From NCBI GenBank assembly GCA_910584715.1, contig CAJUAN010000001.1, forward strand, positions 124,001 through 188,000: a DNA stretch of 64,000 nucleotides, read 5' to 3'. The position numbers were made by a program, and so were the translations under genes. The notes beneath the pieces were generated by a model. It made no database searches, was not told the origin of the DNA, and saw only the letters and a program-made list of their open reading frames with translations. Every line of letters begins with the position of its first letter. The stretch's first letter is position 1. This document shows positions 24,718 through 34,551 of this stretch, in pieces. Origin of the DNA: an uncultured Oscillospiraceae bacterium (GTDB lineage Bacteria; Bacillota; Clostridia; Oscillospirales; Ruminococcaceae).

Positions 24718-25797
24718 TCAGTCAAGAAAATCCTTGACCTTTTTGCTTCTGCTGGGGTGTCTCAGTTTTCTGAGAGCTTTAGCCTCGATCTGACGGATAC
24801 GTTCGCGGGTAACGTTGAATTCCTTGCCCACTTCCTCCAGGGTGCGGCTTCTGCCGTCCTCCAGACCGAAACGCAACCTGAGTACTTTTTCTTCCCGCTC
24901 GGTAAGAGTGGAGAGCACCTCCCCAAGCTGTTCCTTAAGCAGGATAAGAGAAGCTGCTTCCGCAGGAGCCGGCGCGTCGTCGTCTGGAATGAAGTCCCCC
25001 AGATGACTGTCTTCCTCCTCGCCGATAGGGGTTTCAAGGGAAACGGGGTCCTGCGCGATACGCATTATCTCGCGTACGCGTTCCACAGGCATTTCAGTGA
25101 ATTCTGCGATTTCCTCCGGAGAGGGGTCGTGACCGTTCTGGTGCAGGAGCTGGCTTGAAGCCTTTTTAACCTTTGTGATAGTCTCAACCATGTGCACCGG
25201 AATACGGATAGTACGAGCCTGATCTGCTATCGCTCTTGTGATAGCCTGTCTTATCCACCAGGTGGCGTATGTGGAAAATTTAAAGCCTTTTGTATGGTCG
25301 AACTTTTCAACAGCCTTGATAAGACCGAGATTTCCCTCCTGGATAAGATCAAGGAACTGCATACCGCGGCCTACGTAGCGCTTTGCAATGGATACCACCA
25401 GACGGAGGTTGGCTTCTGCAAGACGCTTTCTCGCCTTGATATCCCCCTGAGCCATACGTTCCGCAAGCTCTATTTCCTCTTCGGCGGTAAGCAGTGGAAC
25501 CCGTCCGATTTCTTTCAAATAGATTTTAACGGGATCGTCAATAGCAATGCCCTCGGTGGAGAGAGAAAGCTCAAGATCGTCGGCAGTAGCGTCCAGAGGG
25601 AGGGACAGATCGGTGTCGATGCTGAAATCCTCAATGACCTCAATGTTGAGATTTGAGCAGCTGTCGTAGAAAGCCTCCATTTGGTCCACGTCGTATTCAA
25701 GCTCCTCCAGCACGTCTGTAATTTCCTTGGCGGACAGCTTGCCGCTTGCCTTACCCTGCTCCATAAGACTTTCGATAGTCCGTTTATTGTTTGACAT
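24718..25797 (-). CDS. rpoD: RNA polymerase primary sigma factor (sigma-A/RpoD)
   Basis: About 359 residues, the size of Gram-positive SigA. Region 2 contains [23 protein letters not shown] and the melting motif [11 protein letters not shown]; region 3 follows; region 4.2 has L-T-E-R-E-E-K-V-L and the helix-turn-helix T-R-E-R-I-R-Q-I-E. The N-terminal region 1.1 is short. The ATG at 25797 has AGGAAAGG 9 bases upstream; an ATG three codons before is adjacent to it and unlikely. It follows dnaG by 15 bases, the classic macromolecular-synthesis operon. Confidence 0.98.
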   Translation of the reverse strand: MSNNKRTIESLMEQGKASGKLSAKEITDVLEELEYDVDQMEAFYDSCSNLNIEVIEDFSIDTDLSLPLDATADDLELSLSTEGIAIDDPVKIYLKEIGRVPLLTAEEEIELAERMAQGDIKARKRLAEANLRLVVSIAKRYVGRGMQFLDLIQEGNLGLIKAVEKFDHTKGFKFSTYATWWIRQAITRAIADQARTIRIPVHMVETITKVKKASSQLLHQNGHDPSPEEIAEFTEMPVERVREIMRIAQDPVSLETPIGEEEDSHLGDFIPDDDAPAPAEAASLILLKEQLGEVLSTLTEREEKVLRLRFGLEDGRSRTLEEVGKEFNVTRERIRQIEAKALRKLRHPSRSKKVKDFLD

Positions 25798-25812
25798 AAA
25801 GTTCATCCTTTC

Positions 25813-27564
25813 CTACTTCTTTCTTTTTAAATTCTGAATATATTTCAAAAACTCGTCATCCGACATATCTTTGGCACTCTCGGAATTGTCGGCTGATGAA
25901 ACAAGAATATTAATAAAATCATCAAGAGCAGTTTTATTAATATTTACATCTTTGCTATTGACTTCAATTTCGGTTATTTTACCCATTTCATCGGCGCTAA
26001 ATTCACTTTGGAGTGAAAGAATATCTGAAAAGGCTGAATTTTTTATCTTTTCCAGCATAACTGAATACACTTTTTTGTTGAAATCCGTCGCAAACTGTTC
26101 CGGAGCGACTCTTGACGAAATTTGATCGGCTTCGTCCGGATTTGCCGCAAGATAGGCGATTATGCCGATCTCGGCTTTGTATTCCTTCGGTTTTCGGTAT
26201 GAATCGGGATTTGTACGCATTTGCTTCTGAAACGTTCTTATTTCAGTCCATTCTTTGTTTTTTGACTGATTCTGTCTTTTCCTTATAAGACCGTTTACCT
26301 GCTGAACGATCATTTCCTTGTTTACCCTGTTGGACTCTGCAAGTCTGCCGGCGTAGACTTCGCGCTCAATAGGTGAGGTAATGTCCGCAAGAATATTTAC
26401 GCACCGCTTCAAGTATTCTATCCTGCCCTCGTCAGTTTCGATATCCAGACCGGCGCGGCATTTTTCAAGCTCAAACTCAATTGCGCCGCCCGACTTGTCC
26501 AGAAGCTGCTTGAAACGGAGCGCGCCGAATTTTTTTATGTACTCGTCGGGGTCTTTTGCTCCCTCCATTTTGATGATCTTTGTTCGCAGCCCTACCTCGG
26601 AAAGCAGGTTGATAGCTTTGTGAGTAGCATTCTGCCCCGCGCCGTCAGAGTCGTAAGCAATAATAATCTCCTCGGCGTATTGAGACATCAGCCGTGCCTG
26701 CTCCTGCGTGAGAGCCGTTCCAAGGGTTGCAACAACATTTTCAAATCCAGCCTGATTTATTGCGATAACGTCCATGTAGCCCTCTGCAAGTATCAGGCGC
26801 TTTTCTTCGGATTTCTTGGCAAAATTAAGCGAGAAAAGATTGCGGCTTTTCTTGAATACAGGAGTGTCGGAGCTGTTGACATATTTCGGCCCGTCTCCGT
26901 CAATAGTACGCCCTCCGAAAGCAATAACGTTACCCCGCAGGTCAATAATGGGAAACATAACACGGTCTCGAAAAACATCGTATACGCCGTCGTTTTTTCC
27001 GCGTTTGCATAGAAAAGCGGCAATAAGCTCATCATCGTAAAACCCCTTTGACCGCAGGTGATTGGACAAATTATACCAACCATTAGGGGCATATCCCAAT
27101 CCGTATTTTGTAATTGTAGCCGCCGATAGCTGACGTTCCGCAAAATACCGCCGTCCCTTTTCGCCGTCCGGAGAGCCGGTCAAGGTATCATAAAAATACC
27201 TTGCGGCGGTTCGGTTTATTTCCAGAATACGGGATTTTATACGCGAGCTTTCATCGTTTTTCGAATCCTCCGGCATAGCCATTCCCGCACGATCGGCAAG
27301 AAACTTTATAGCTTCAACATAACCGAGGTTTTCGATTTTCATCACAAAAGTGATAACGTCCCCGCCCGCGCCGCAGCCGAAACAGTAAAAATGCGGGTCG
27401 GCAGCGTCAAGAAAAACTGTACAGGACGGCGATTTTTCCGAGTGAAAGGGGCACAGGCACACACAGCCTCTGCCGCGGCGTATTAGGCTGACATAGGACG
27501 ACATAACGCTGTCAATAGGATTATTCTGTTTGAGCTCCTGAATGAACAGCTCGGGAAACGCCAT
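25813..27564 (-). CDS. dnaG: DNA primase
   Basis: About 583 residues. The CHC2 zinc finger is seen near the N-terminus (C-P-F-H, then C-F-G-C-G), followed by the catalytic core and the Toprim motif (I-L-A-E-G-Y-M-D-V-I and later A-Y-D-S-D-G-A-G), and a C-terminal helicase-interaction region that is poorly conserved. It makes RNA primers for replication. The start at 27564 overlaps the dgt stop by one base (TAATG), so translation is coupled; the longer open frame upstream lies inside dgt. rpoD follows. Confidence 0.97.
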   Translation of the reverse strand: MAFPELFIQELKQNNPIDSVMSSYVSLIRRGRGCVCLCPFHSEKSPSCTVFLDAADPHFYCFGCGAGGDVITFVMKIENLGYVEAIKFLADRAGMAMPEDSKNDESSRIKSRILEINRTAARYFYDTLTGSPDGEKGRRYFAERQLSAATITKYGLGYAPNGWYNLSNHLRSKGFYDDELIAAFLCKRGKNDGVYDVFRDRVMFPIIDLRGNVIAFGGRTIDGDGPKYVNSSDTPVFKKSRNLFSLNFAKKSEEKRLILAEGYMDVIAINQAGFENVVATLGTALTQEQARLMSQYAEEIIIAYDSDGAGQNATHKAINLLSEVGLRTKIIKMEGAKDPDEYIKKFGALRFKQLLDKSGGAIEFELEKCRAGLDIETDEGRIEYLKRCVNILADITSPIEREVYAGRLAESNRVNKEMIVQQVNGLIRKRQNQSKNKEWTEIRTFQKQMRTNPDSYRKPKEYKAEIGIIAYLAANPDEADQISSRVAPEQFATDFNKKVYSVMLEKIKNSAFSDILSLQSEFSADEMGKITEIEVNSKDVNINKTALDDFINILVSSADNSESAKDMSDDEFLKYIQNLKRKK

Positions 27565-28556
27565 TATTTTTTCCAGCCTTTCGGTATAAACAATTCGTTG
27601 TAGAGGTTGACTGAGTAAACGTCGGTCATGCCGGCGATATAGTCGCACACGGCTCTGTCCTTGTCGAACTTCGCCATGATTTTTTTGTATTCGTCGGGAA
27701 GCTTGTCTGGGTACCGCAAAAAGTACATATAAAGCCGCTCTATCATAGCTTTTGCTTTGGCTTCCTCAGCCTTTGCCGAGGAATTTTTGTACACATTTGC
27801 GAACATAAATTCCCGAAGCTCGTCATGAGCCTTTTTTACATCGTCGCTCATGCGTATATCCTCCACGCCGTTTTCGACAATAGAGGTTATCAGAGTTGTG
27901 ATACGCCTGCTCTTGCTGTTGCCGAGAATATCGGTCGCGGACTTTGGCAGATCCTCTTCTTTGAGCATTCCCGCACGTATCGAGTCGTCTATGTCATGGT
28001 TGATGTAGGCGATCTTGTCCGCAAGGCGAACGATATAGCCTTCTTTTGTAACAGCTATCTTGTTCGTATGACAAGCAATACCGTTTTTTACTTCGTATGT
28101 AAGATTAAGTCCTGCACCGTCGTTTTCTATGTAGTCGACCACGCGGACGCTTTGAAGATAATGCTTGAAGCCGTAAGGGCATATCTCGTTAAGAATGTCC
28201 TCGCCTGAATGACCAAAAGGAGTGTGTCCCAAGTCGTGACCGAGAGCGATAGCTTCTGTCAGGTCTTCGTTGAGCCTGAATGCTCTTGCGATGGTTCTTG
28301 CTATTTGCGATACCTCAAGAGTATGCGTGAGCCGCGTTCTGTAGTGGTCGCCGACGGGGGAAAGGAATACCTGTGTTTTCTGCTTCAGTCTTCTGAACGA
28401 ATTACAGTGGAGTATCCTGTCTCTGTCCCGCTGAAATTCCGTTCTCAGCGGACATTTGGGTTCACTGCGGACGCGTCTGCCCGTACCCTTTGATGTGCAG
28501 GCGTCCTCGCACAGGATACCCAGCTCTGTGATTTCGGTTTGTTCGCGTACTGTCAT
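27564..28556 (-). CDS. dgt: Deoxyguanosinetriphosphate triphosphohydrolase-like protein
   Basis: About 330-residue HD-domain dNTPase that splits dGTP (or other dNTPs) to the nucleoside and triphosphate. The metal site is visible: R-T-R-L-T-H-T-L-E-V (H), G-H-D-L-G-H-T-P-F-G-H (HD pair), and later N-H-D-I-D-D-S. The ATG at 28556 has GGAGGT 7 bases upstream. First gene of the dgt-dnaG-rpoD cluster, an arrangement common in Clostridia. Confidence 0.95.
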   Translation of the reverse strand: MTVREQTEITELGILCEDACTSKGTGRRVRSEPKCPLRTEFQRDRDRILHCNSFRRLKQKTQVFLSPVGDHYRTRLTHTLEVSQIARTIARAFRLNEDLTEAIALGHDLGHTPFGHSGEDILNEICPYGFKHYLQSVRVVDYIENDGAGLNLTYEVKNGIACHTNKIAVTKEGYIVRLADKIAYINHDIDDSIRAGMLKEEDLPKSATDILGNSKSRRITTLITSIVENGVEDIRMSDDVKKAHDELREFMFANVYKNSSAKAEEAKAKAMIERLYMYFLRYPDKLPDEYKKIMAKFDKDRAVCDYIAGMTDVYSVNLYNELFIPKGWKK

Positions 28557-28680
28557 ATCCGCACCTCCGGGAAGTCTGATGATATAGTAGCGCATTTAAA
28601 TATAGTATCTGCTTATATATACAATTTTCGCGGAAAAAAAACCTCTTTTTTATTTAAATTTTGTATTAGTGCATAAATAA

Positions 28681-29307
28681 TCATGCAAAATTATCATAAT
28701 ATTCGTCACCGTGTACAATAAGGGCACTGCCGTTGGTAATATCGATAAGCTTTTCAACAAGCGGAGTGTAAAAATCTTTTTTGACAAGCATTTTTACCGT
28801 GACATTTTCGGCGTAGTCCGTATTCAGAAGCTTGACCTCAAATTCCGAAAGAACATAGCTGATCTTTCCATACAAATTGTAGTCCGCTGTGACTGTTACG
28901 GGTCTGCATAGGCACATTACAAGCCGTTCCGCAGCGTCAGCGGCAATTTTGGCACTGTGGGAGTATGCTCTTACCAGTCCGCCGCCTCCGAGAAGTATAC
29001 CTCCGAAGTATCTTGTGACTACGCAGCAAACGTCCGTCAGCCCCTCCTTGCGCAGCACCTCCAGAACCGGAACTCCCGCCGTGCCCTGAGGTTCACCGTC
29101 GTCAGAATATCTGGAAATATTTCCGCCACGTAAGATATATGCATATACGTTATGCCTGGCTTTTCGGTTTGACGCGCGTATCTCGTTGATAAAATCCACA
29201 GCGTCGTCTTCGTTCTCAACGTGCTTAATGTGTCCGATAAATTCAGATTTCTTTTCGGTAAAGGAAGCTTCCGCCAAACCTTTAACAGTGGAATAATCGC
29301 CGTCCAT
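28681..29307 (-). CDS. YigZ/IMPACT-family protein
   Basis: About 208 residues. The N-terminal UPF0029/IMPACT domain has E-K-K-S-E-F-I-G-H, Y-S-D-D-G-E-P-Q-G-T-A-G and V-V-T-R-Y-F-G-G-I-x-L-G-G-G-G-L; the C-terminal DUF1949 domain follows (about 135-205). These proteins relate to eukaryotic IMPACT, a translation regulator, but the bacterial role is not established. The ATG at 29307 has AAAGG 9 bases upstream; the 11 extra codons before it are rejected. Monocistronic. Confidence 0.92.
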   Translation of the reverse strand: MDGDYSTVKGLAEASFTEKKSEFIGHIKHVENEDDAVDFINEIRASNRKARHNVYAYILRGGNISRYSDDGEPQGTAGVPVLEVLRKEGLTDVCCVVTRYFGGILLGGGGLVRAYSHSAKIAADAAERLVMCLCRPVTVTADYNLYGKISYVLSEFEVKLLNTDYAENVTVKMLVKKDFYTPLVEKLIDITNGSALIVHGDEYYDNFA

Positions 29308-29337
29308 ATAAATGTTCCTTTCTGAATTGCCTTTAGC

Positions 29338-29374
29338 CAAAAAACAAGCCTGCGTAAAGAATTACGCAGGCTTG
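29338..29374 (-). terminator. Terminator of rpmE
   Basis: A perfect 13-base inverted repeat (CAAGCCTGCGTAA, 29345-29357, with 29362-29374) and, on the minus strand, a following TGTTTTTT run. Confidence 0.88.
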
Positions 29375-29378
29375 CGGA

Positions 29379-29582
29379 TTACTTATCCATACCAAAACGC
29401 TTCTTGAATCTGTCTACGCGTCCGCCGGTGTCAACAAGCTTCTGCTTACCGGTGTAGAACGGGTGACACTTGGAGCAAATCTCGACTCTGATATTTTCCT
29501 TTGTGGAACGGGTCTTGATAACATTGCCGCAAGCACAGGTAATGGTAGTCTCCTTGTAATCGGGATGAATACCCTGCTTCAT
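29379..29582 (-). CDS. rpmE: Ribosomal protein bL31, zinc-binding type
   Basis: 67 residues, normal for L31. The zinc-binding C+ form is shown by C-A-C-G-N near residue 16 and C-S-K-C near 37, followed by H-P-F-Y-T-G-K-Q. The ATG at 29582 has GAGGTG 8 bases upstream; the preceding open codons are rejected. It is part of the large ribosomal subunit. Zinc-type L31 can serve as a zinc store, with an alternative form elsewhere in some genomes. Confidence 0.97.
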   Translation of the reverse strand: MKQGIHPDYKETTITCACGNVIKTRSTKENIRVEICSKCHPFYTGKQKLVDTGGRVDRFKKRFGMDK

Positions 29583-29718
29583 GAACAGCACCTCATTTCT
29601 TTCCAATATATTTATGATCGCATAGCAGCCCATCACAACATATCGGACAGTAGTGCTACCTAATCACTTACGGTAAAATAGTATACCATAAAAAGCGTTT
29701 TATGTCAATAACTTTTTG

Positions 29719-31284
29719 TTAACAAAGTATGATCACGAAGTTACCGCCCTTGTCAACATCACCGAAAGTACACTTGCCGTTGCTCTGAACCTTAGCTGTG
29801 TCAACGAGGGAAAGAGTTTCCTTGGAAGGATTGTAGCGGTACAGCTTAGCTGTGCAGCCTGCACGCTTTGTAGCGAACTTAACTGTAACGTCAGCTTCCG
29901 CTCCGAAGGAACCTCCGCTGATAGTGATCTGAGCGTTGCTTACAGCCTTGTTTTTCTTGTATGCGGCCTTTACAAGCTTGGTGGGAACCATATTTGTGTT
30001 GTATGCTGTATCAATGTCGATCGAAGAAGTGGTAGAAATATCCTTACCGTTGATAGTGAATACAACGCCGTTGCTGAGAACAAACTTAGCCGTAACGTTC
30101 TTGCCTTTAAGAGCCGAAGTTACAGAAGAAGGTATAGATGTTTCCGTGTTCATGCTTACACTTACGCTTGAACCGCTTCTGAGTGAAGAAAGGTACTTGG
30201 AAACGGCAGTCCAGCCTTTTCTGTTGCCTACCGACGCCGTGGTCGTGTCATTGTTCTTGGAGCTTGATGTGCTGTCGCTGTTTCCCTGTCTGAGAAGCCA
30301 GTAGTAGTAGTCAACATTATCGTAGCCATAAAGGTCGTCATAATAATTGCTGCTGTAGTAGCTGAAAGTGTAAACATTGGAAGAGCTGTTGCCGGAAGCT
30401 CTGAGAGCCTCTGAATATGTGCGGTAATATCTGCCTGTGGTATGGCTGAAATAGTTGGTCTGAGGCTTGCTGTAGTCGTAGATCTTTGTGATTCTCGCAT
30501 AGCTTCCGTCGGCTGCAGAGAGTGCAGAGCTAAGAGTAGGATAATATCTGCCGTTTACCTTGTAAACATCGTATGTACCATAATCTCCTCTGTAGTAGTC
30601 GTCATCGTACCAGTAGTCGTCGTAGCTGCTTGTGCTGCCGAGGATCTGGATATAGCGGCTGGTATCGGTAGGGATATCGCTGACATATGTTCCGTTTGTT
30701 CTGTCAAAATATACATAGCCTGTAACGGACTGAGACTTTCTGTCAGCGTATGTCTGACCGGCAGGAACCTTTACCGTCTGAACAAGAGTAGTTCCGGCGG
30801 AACGCAGGCTTGAGACATTAGGATACCAGTATCCGTCGCCGCCGAGATATACGTTGTTGGAGCTTGAAGCATACTGATAGCTGTAACCGTAACTAGGGTA
30901 ACCGGGAGTTGTTGTCTGACCGCCGGTAGTTGTTATCAACTTAGTTGCACCGTCCGACGCTGTCGTTGAGATCACGCCGTCCTTAACGTATACTGTTGTT
31001 CCGAATCCGAAAGCAGAAGTAACGTTTACTATGTTGGTGGCGGTTTGTCCTGCAGGAATCATGCTCTGGCTGATGTAGTAGGTAGTAACCGTGGTTGGCT
31101 TAATAGGAACACCGTTAGCGTCAGTACCTCCGCCTGTGGTTGTAGTTACCTGATAAATCGTACCGTTTATTCTGTTGTTGGCATCATAACCGATATCGGC
31201 GCTTGCGGTAATACTCATAGCGGAGACAGCTGTCATAGCTGCCAGACTTGCTGCGGCAATCCTGCCGAAAGTTTTCTTTTTCAT
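29719..31284 (-). CDS. Secreted Tyr/Ser-rich protein with three internal repeats, function unknown
   Basis: 521 residues with a clear signal peptide (K-K-K-T-F-G-R then hydrophobic core, cleavage near A-S-A-D at 27-30). The middle (about 130-330) has three short repeats around G-x-Y/R-Y/W-Y-P-x-x-S-S-A/L (about residues 150, 245, 290), separated by Tyr/Asp-rich low-complexity stretches. The last 150 residues form a compact beta-rich domain ending G-G-N-F-V-I-I-L. No dockerin, cohesin, sortase motif or SLH is seen, so attachment is unclear. A consensus promoter and a good ribosome binding site (AAAGGAG, 7 bases) suggest high expression. Family not recognised. Confidence 0.85.
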   Translation of the reverse strand: MKKKTFGRIAAASLAAMTAVSAMSITASADIGYDANNRINGTIYQVTTTTGGGTDANGVPIKPTTVTTYYISQSMIPAGQTATNIVNVTSAFGFGTTVYVKDGVISTTASDGATKLITTTGGQTTTPGYPSYGYSYQYASSSNNVYLGGDGYWYPNVSSLRSAGTTLVQTVKVPAGQTYADRKSQSVTGYVYFDRTNGTYVSDIPTDTSRYIQILGSTSSYDDYWYDDDYYRGDYGTYDVYKVNGRYYPTLSSALSAADGSYARITKIYDYSKPQTNYFSHTTGRYYRTYSEALRASGNSSSNVYTFSYYSSNYYDDLYGYDNVDYYYWLLRQGNSDSTSSSKNNDTTTASVGNRKGWTAVSKYLSSLRSGSSVSVSMNTETSIPSSVTSALKGKNVTAKFVLSNGVVFTINGKDISTTSSIDIDTAYNTNMVPTKLVKAAYKKNKAVSNAQITISGGSFGAEADVTVKFATKRAGCTAKLYRYNPSKETLSLVDTAKVQSNGKCTFGDVDKGGNFVIILC

Positions 31285-31362
31285 TTTAAAATCTCCTTTG
31301 CAAATTGGTTTACATGCCTTATAAAGGCAGTTATTGCGAAAAATAAATTTTGCTTACTTACA

Positions 31363-31391
31363 AGTATACAATATTTTTTCTGTTTTGGCAA
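31363..31391 (-). promoter_or_regulatory. Promoter of the Tyr-rich secreted protein gene
   Basis: Minus strand: TTGCCA (31391-31386), 17-base spacer, TATACT (31368-31363). Leader about 72 bases. Confidence 0.75.
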
Positions 31392-31498
31392 TAGCTTTTT
31401 TAACGAAATATATTACAATTTTATGACGAATTGCAAAAAACAAGCATGAAAAGTTACAAAACAAAGTATAATTGTAAACTTATTACATGATTTGTAAA

Positions 31499-32707
31499 TT
31501 ATTTCTGTATTTCTATTTTTGCGGTAAAGTCCTCGGCGCACGGACGGATCGTTCTTGAAGCAAGCCCGTAAAGATTGGTAGCTCTGTTTGAAATATCCGC
31601 AAATCTGTTTATCGGAGGACGCTTGAGCTCTATTATATCCTTAAGCGATGTGTCAAAAGGGATAGCAAGCTTATTTTCCTCGGATTTTTCCTTTGAGGCC
31701 TTCAGTATCTCGCTGCCCTTGTCGTTGAACGCCAGTACTCTTCCGTACGGCGGCATTATCATAAGGTCGGAGGCTTTTGTACCTATATAAAGGTTGAGCA
31801 GCACTCTTCTTATTTTTGCGGCGGTGTACCGCTTTGTTCCGGTTATTTCAAGGAATTCGTCAAGTGATTTTGCGTCTATTCCCGCACGGAATATAAAGTT
31901 CGCCAGAGCCGGGTCTACGTCGGGACATTCCGCAATGGCGGGAGGTATCATCGAACGGAGCACATACAGGAGCTCTCTTTCGAGATTGTCAAAATATGCC
32001 AGCAGTTCCTTTTCTTCGTATTCCTTTGCAAGCTCGGCTGTCTCTTTTGGAACATAGGGACTGATATCCTCTCCGTCCTCGATCATGCTGCGGATAAGGC
32101 TTGCGCTTGCGATGCCCTCGGAAGGGTCGGGGCTGTCATGCTCAGCGCCCTTGCGTTTTACGGTAAAGGTCTCAAATTCAAGGTTAAGAAGTTTTATGGC
32201 TTTGAGGTACTCCACAGCAAGCGTATTGTTCGGGGAATCAAACACGGAGGCGATTATTGGACCGTACTCCAGAGCGATAGCCTGCTGTATCGCCTGGGGG
32301 AAAGACATGCCCTGCTCCACGAGAGGCTTGATCTTTTCCGGCTTGGAAGCGTTTATGGATGCCATTGCCGCATTTTTGAGCAGTTCAATGTCGCCGCATT
32401 CGCTGCCGAAAGAGATACCGTCCACACAGCCAAGCGCGCCCAGCATCATAACTCCCGCGCGCGCAAAGAAGTTCGCGCTTGAGAGAGAGTACACCACAGG
32501 CATTTCCACAACAAGATCGACTCCGTTTGCGACGGCGGTCTTAGCTCTTGCAAACTTGTCTATCATAGCAACGTCTCCACGCTGAACGTAGTTTCCGCTC
32601 ATAACAGCGACGATATGGGTAGCGCCCTGCCTGCGGGTCTCTTCTATCTGGTAGATATGACCGTTGTGGAACGGGTTATATTCACATATGATTCCGTAGG
32701 TTTTCAT
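31499..32707 (-). CDS. tmcAL: tRNA(Met) cytidine acetate ligase
   Basis: About 402 residues. The N-terminal nucleotidyltransferase fold shows G-I-I-C-E-Y-N-P-F-H-N-G-H (the HxGH-type ATP site), M-S-G-N-Y-V-Q-R-G and F-G-S-E; the rest is helical and binds tRNA. TmcAL (formerly YlbM) forms N4-acetylcytidine at the wobble base of elongator tRNA-Met from acetate and ATP. The ATG at 32707 has GGAGG 11 bases upstream. It is monocistronic. Acetate kinase lies 2 kb away on the other strand, but a link is not implied by the sequence. Confidence 0.95.
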   Translation of the reverse strand: MKTYGIICEYNPFHNGHIYQIEETRRQGATHIVAVMSGNYVQRGDVAMIDKFARAKTAVANGVDLVVEMPVVYSLSSANFFARAGVMMLGALGCVDGISFGSECGDIELLKNAAMASINASKPEKIKPLVEQGMSFPQAIQQAIALEYGPIIASVFDSPNNTLAVEYLKAIKLLNLEFETFTVKRKGAEHDSPDPSEGIASASLIRSMIEDGEDISPYVPKETAELAKEYEEKELLAYFDNLERELLYVLRSMIPPAIAECPDVDPALANFIFRAGIDAKSLDEFLEITGTKRYTAAKIRRVLLNLYIGTKASDLMIMPPYGRVLAFNDKGSEILKASKEKSEENKLAIPFDTSLKDIIELKRPPINRFADISNRATNLYGLASRTIRPCAEDFTAKIEIQK

Positions 32708-32816
32708 TGGTTTAAATTCCTCCGCTTTTTTACGTAACACGCATTAGTATTTTTTATTATACCATATTTATTTCCGTTTGGCAAGCGTTTTATTGCAAAA
32801 CAAAGGAAATAATTTC

Positions 32817-32846
32817 TTGACAATACTGTGTTTTATATGTTAAAAT
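32817..32846 (+). promoter_or_regulatory. Promoter of the AT-rich membrane protein gene
   Basis: TTGACA (32817-32822), 18-base spacer, TAAAAT (32841-32846). Confidence 0.65.
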
Positions 32847-32908
32847 TAATTATATACCTATTTTTATTTATAAAATAAAACATTAAATTTCCTATTGGAG
32901 TAAAGCTT

Positions 32909-34429
32909 ATGATAAAAAAAGAGCGACTGAAAGTTTATTTGCTATATTTAATAATATTTCTTTATATGCTTTTGATAAATTTCAAATGCGGGTTTTTAAG
33001 CGACGACTATCGTTTTGTGTTTGTTTGGAATGATTTTTTGCCGACCGGAAACGATAAGCCGATTGAGAATATTGAAGATATTATCGTATCGGCAAAAAAT
33101 TATTATAGCTTAAGCGGCGGCAGGATAATTCCTCATTTCATAACATTTTTATTTGTAAACACAGACAAATGGGTATTTAATTTTATAAATTCCGCCGTAT
33201 TTGTATTTTTTGGCAGCATTATTTATAAATATTCATTTGGAAAAGAAAGTAAGAATACATTTTATCTGGCTGCGGTCTATATCTCATTGTTTTTATTCAT
33301 CCCTTTATTCGGTGACAATATTTTATGGATATCCGGTTCAATAAACTATTTGTGGACAGGCACTCTTATGCTGTACTGTATATATTTCTGCGAATTAAAC
33401 TTTGAAAGCAAAAAAACAAGTACAAATGCGGCAATGCTTTTTCTTGTTTTATTAAGCTCGTCGACAAATGAAACAACCGGGGGAATGCTGGCAATATGGT
33501 TAACTGCGCATCTTATCGTTAAAAAACATAAATTTAATTTAAAGTCCTTTTTGTTTTATATCTTATGCACAGTTGGAGAATGTCTTGTAATATTGGCTCC
33601 GGGAAATTTAAACAGAGCTGCGGTCATTGAAAAATCACAGCCTTTCAGCCTATTGGATATAGATAAGCTTTTATTTAAATACATATCAAATACGCTTTTG
33701 CATTTTAATTTTGGCTTTTGTATTATTTTCATTGCGGTTTTTTCCATGTTTAAAAGCGGGAAAATAAAAAAATGCACCTGCATTGTCCCGTTGCTCGCTG
33801 CTTCGGCAGCAGGTGTATGCGCCTTGTCGTTAACCGGATTTTACACGAAAAGACCGCTTTTTTTGGAAATTATTCTTTTGATAATGGCTATGTGGAAAAT
33901 TATAAAAGCGGCTCTTGATGAAATTAATGATAAATTAAAAAACAAGTTCATTTTTTTCTTGACAATTTCGTACTTTCTGCTGATATTTCTGAAAGTATCA
34001 AAGCATATTTCGGATACATATAACGCGTATGTTTTTTATATCGGTACATTTGCATTTTTAACATATTTTGCAACTATAATATATGTTATATTAAGTGCTT
34101 TAAAATGTGAAAGCAATCAGATCGGCAAAAGAATTAATTCAGTCGGTATTCTGAAAAAAACAAAAATTCTTGCGGCTGCGGCTGCAATTGTCTTCTTGGG
34201 GTATTCAGTGTATGACTATTTTAAAACTATCGACCATGGGTACACAAATACGGAACTGAATTATGAAAAATATAAAAACGGCGAGGATATTTTGGTATTA
34301 GATGAAAATGACAAAAGTTTGATATTTCCAGAAGAATCATATATAACATCAACAAACGAATACGTTATGAAATGGCGAAGTGAGTGCGATAAAAATAATA
34401 TTGATTACCCTGCCACTAAAGGCTTTTGA
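32909..34429 (+). CDS. Polytopic membrane protein, DUF6056-type glycosyltransferase-like
   Basis: 506 residues with about ten or more hydrophobic helices. Motifs near the N-terminus are D-D-Y-R-F in the first outer loop, G-G-R-I-I-P-H-F, and W-I-S-G-S-I-N-Y-L-W, which fit the DUF6056 group of membrane proteins related to GT-C glycosyltransferases; an Asp-Asp after the first helix is typical of GT-C catalysis. The gene is clearly richer in A+T than its neighbours and uses many AAA, TTT and ATA codons, which suggests transfer. Ribosome binding is TTGGAG about 10 bases upstream. No glycan gene cluster is adjacent. Family call moderate. Confidence 0.75.
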   Translation: MIKKERLKVYLLYLIIFLYMLLINFKCGFLSDDYRFVFVWNDFLPTGNDKPIENIEDIIVSAKNYYSLSGGRIIPHFITFLFVNTDKWVFNFINSAVFVFFGSIIYKYSFGKESKNTFYLAAVYISLFLFIPLFGDNILWISGSINYLWTGTLMLYCIYFCELNFESKKTSTNAAMLFLVLLSSSTNETTGGMLAIWLTAHLIVKKHKFNLKSFLFYILCTVGECLVILAPGNLNRAAVIEKSQPFSLLDIDKLLFKYISNTLLHFNFGFCIIFIAVFSMFKSGKIKKCTCIVPLLAASAAGVCALSLTGFYTKRPLFLEIILLIMAMWKIIKAALDEINDKLKNKFIFFLTISYFLLIFLKVSKHISDTYNAYVFYIGTFAFLTYFATIIYVILSALKCESNQIGKRINSVGILKKTKILAAAAAIVFLGYSVYDYFKTIDHGYTNTELNYEKYKNGEDILVLDENDKSLIFPEESYITSTNEYVMKWRSECDKNNIDYPATKGF

Positions 34430-34487
34430 CATTTTTTTAAAATTATGCGCATAGATTGCGGAATTTAATGATTTTTCAATATACCTC

Positions 34488-34516
34488 TTGATTTTTTTTA
34501 GGAAAAGTGCTAAAAT
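34488..34516 (+). promoter_or_regulatory. Promoter of ackA
   Basis: TTGATT (34488-34493), 17-base spacer, TAAAAT (34511-34516); start about 30 bases before the ATG. Confidence 0.7.
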
Positions 34517-34551
34517 ATACGTAGATATTTTTATTTGAAAGGTTGATATAT

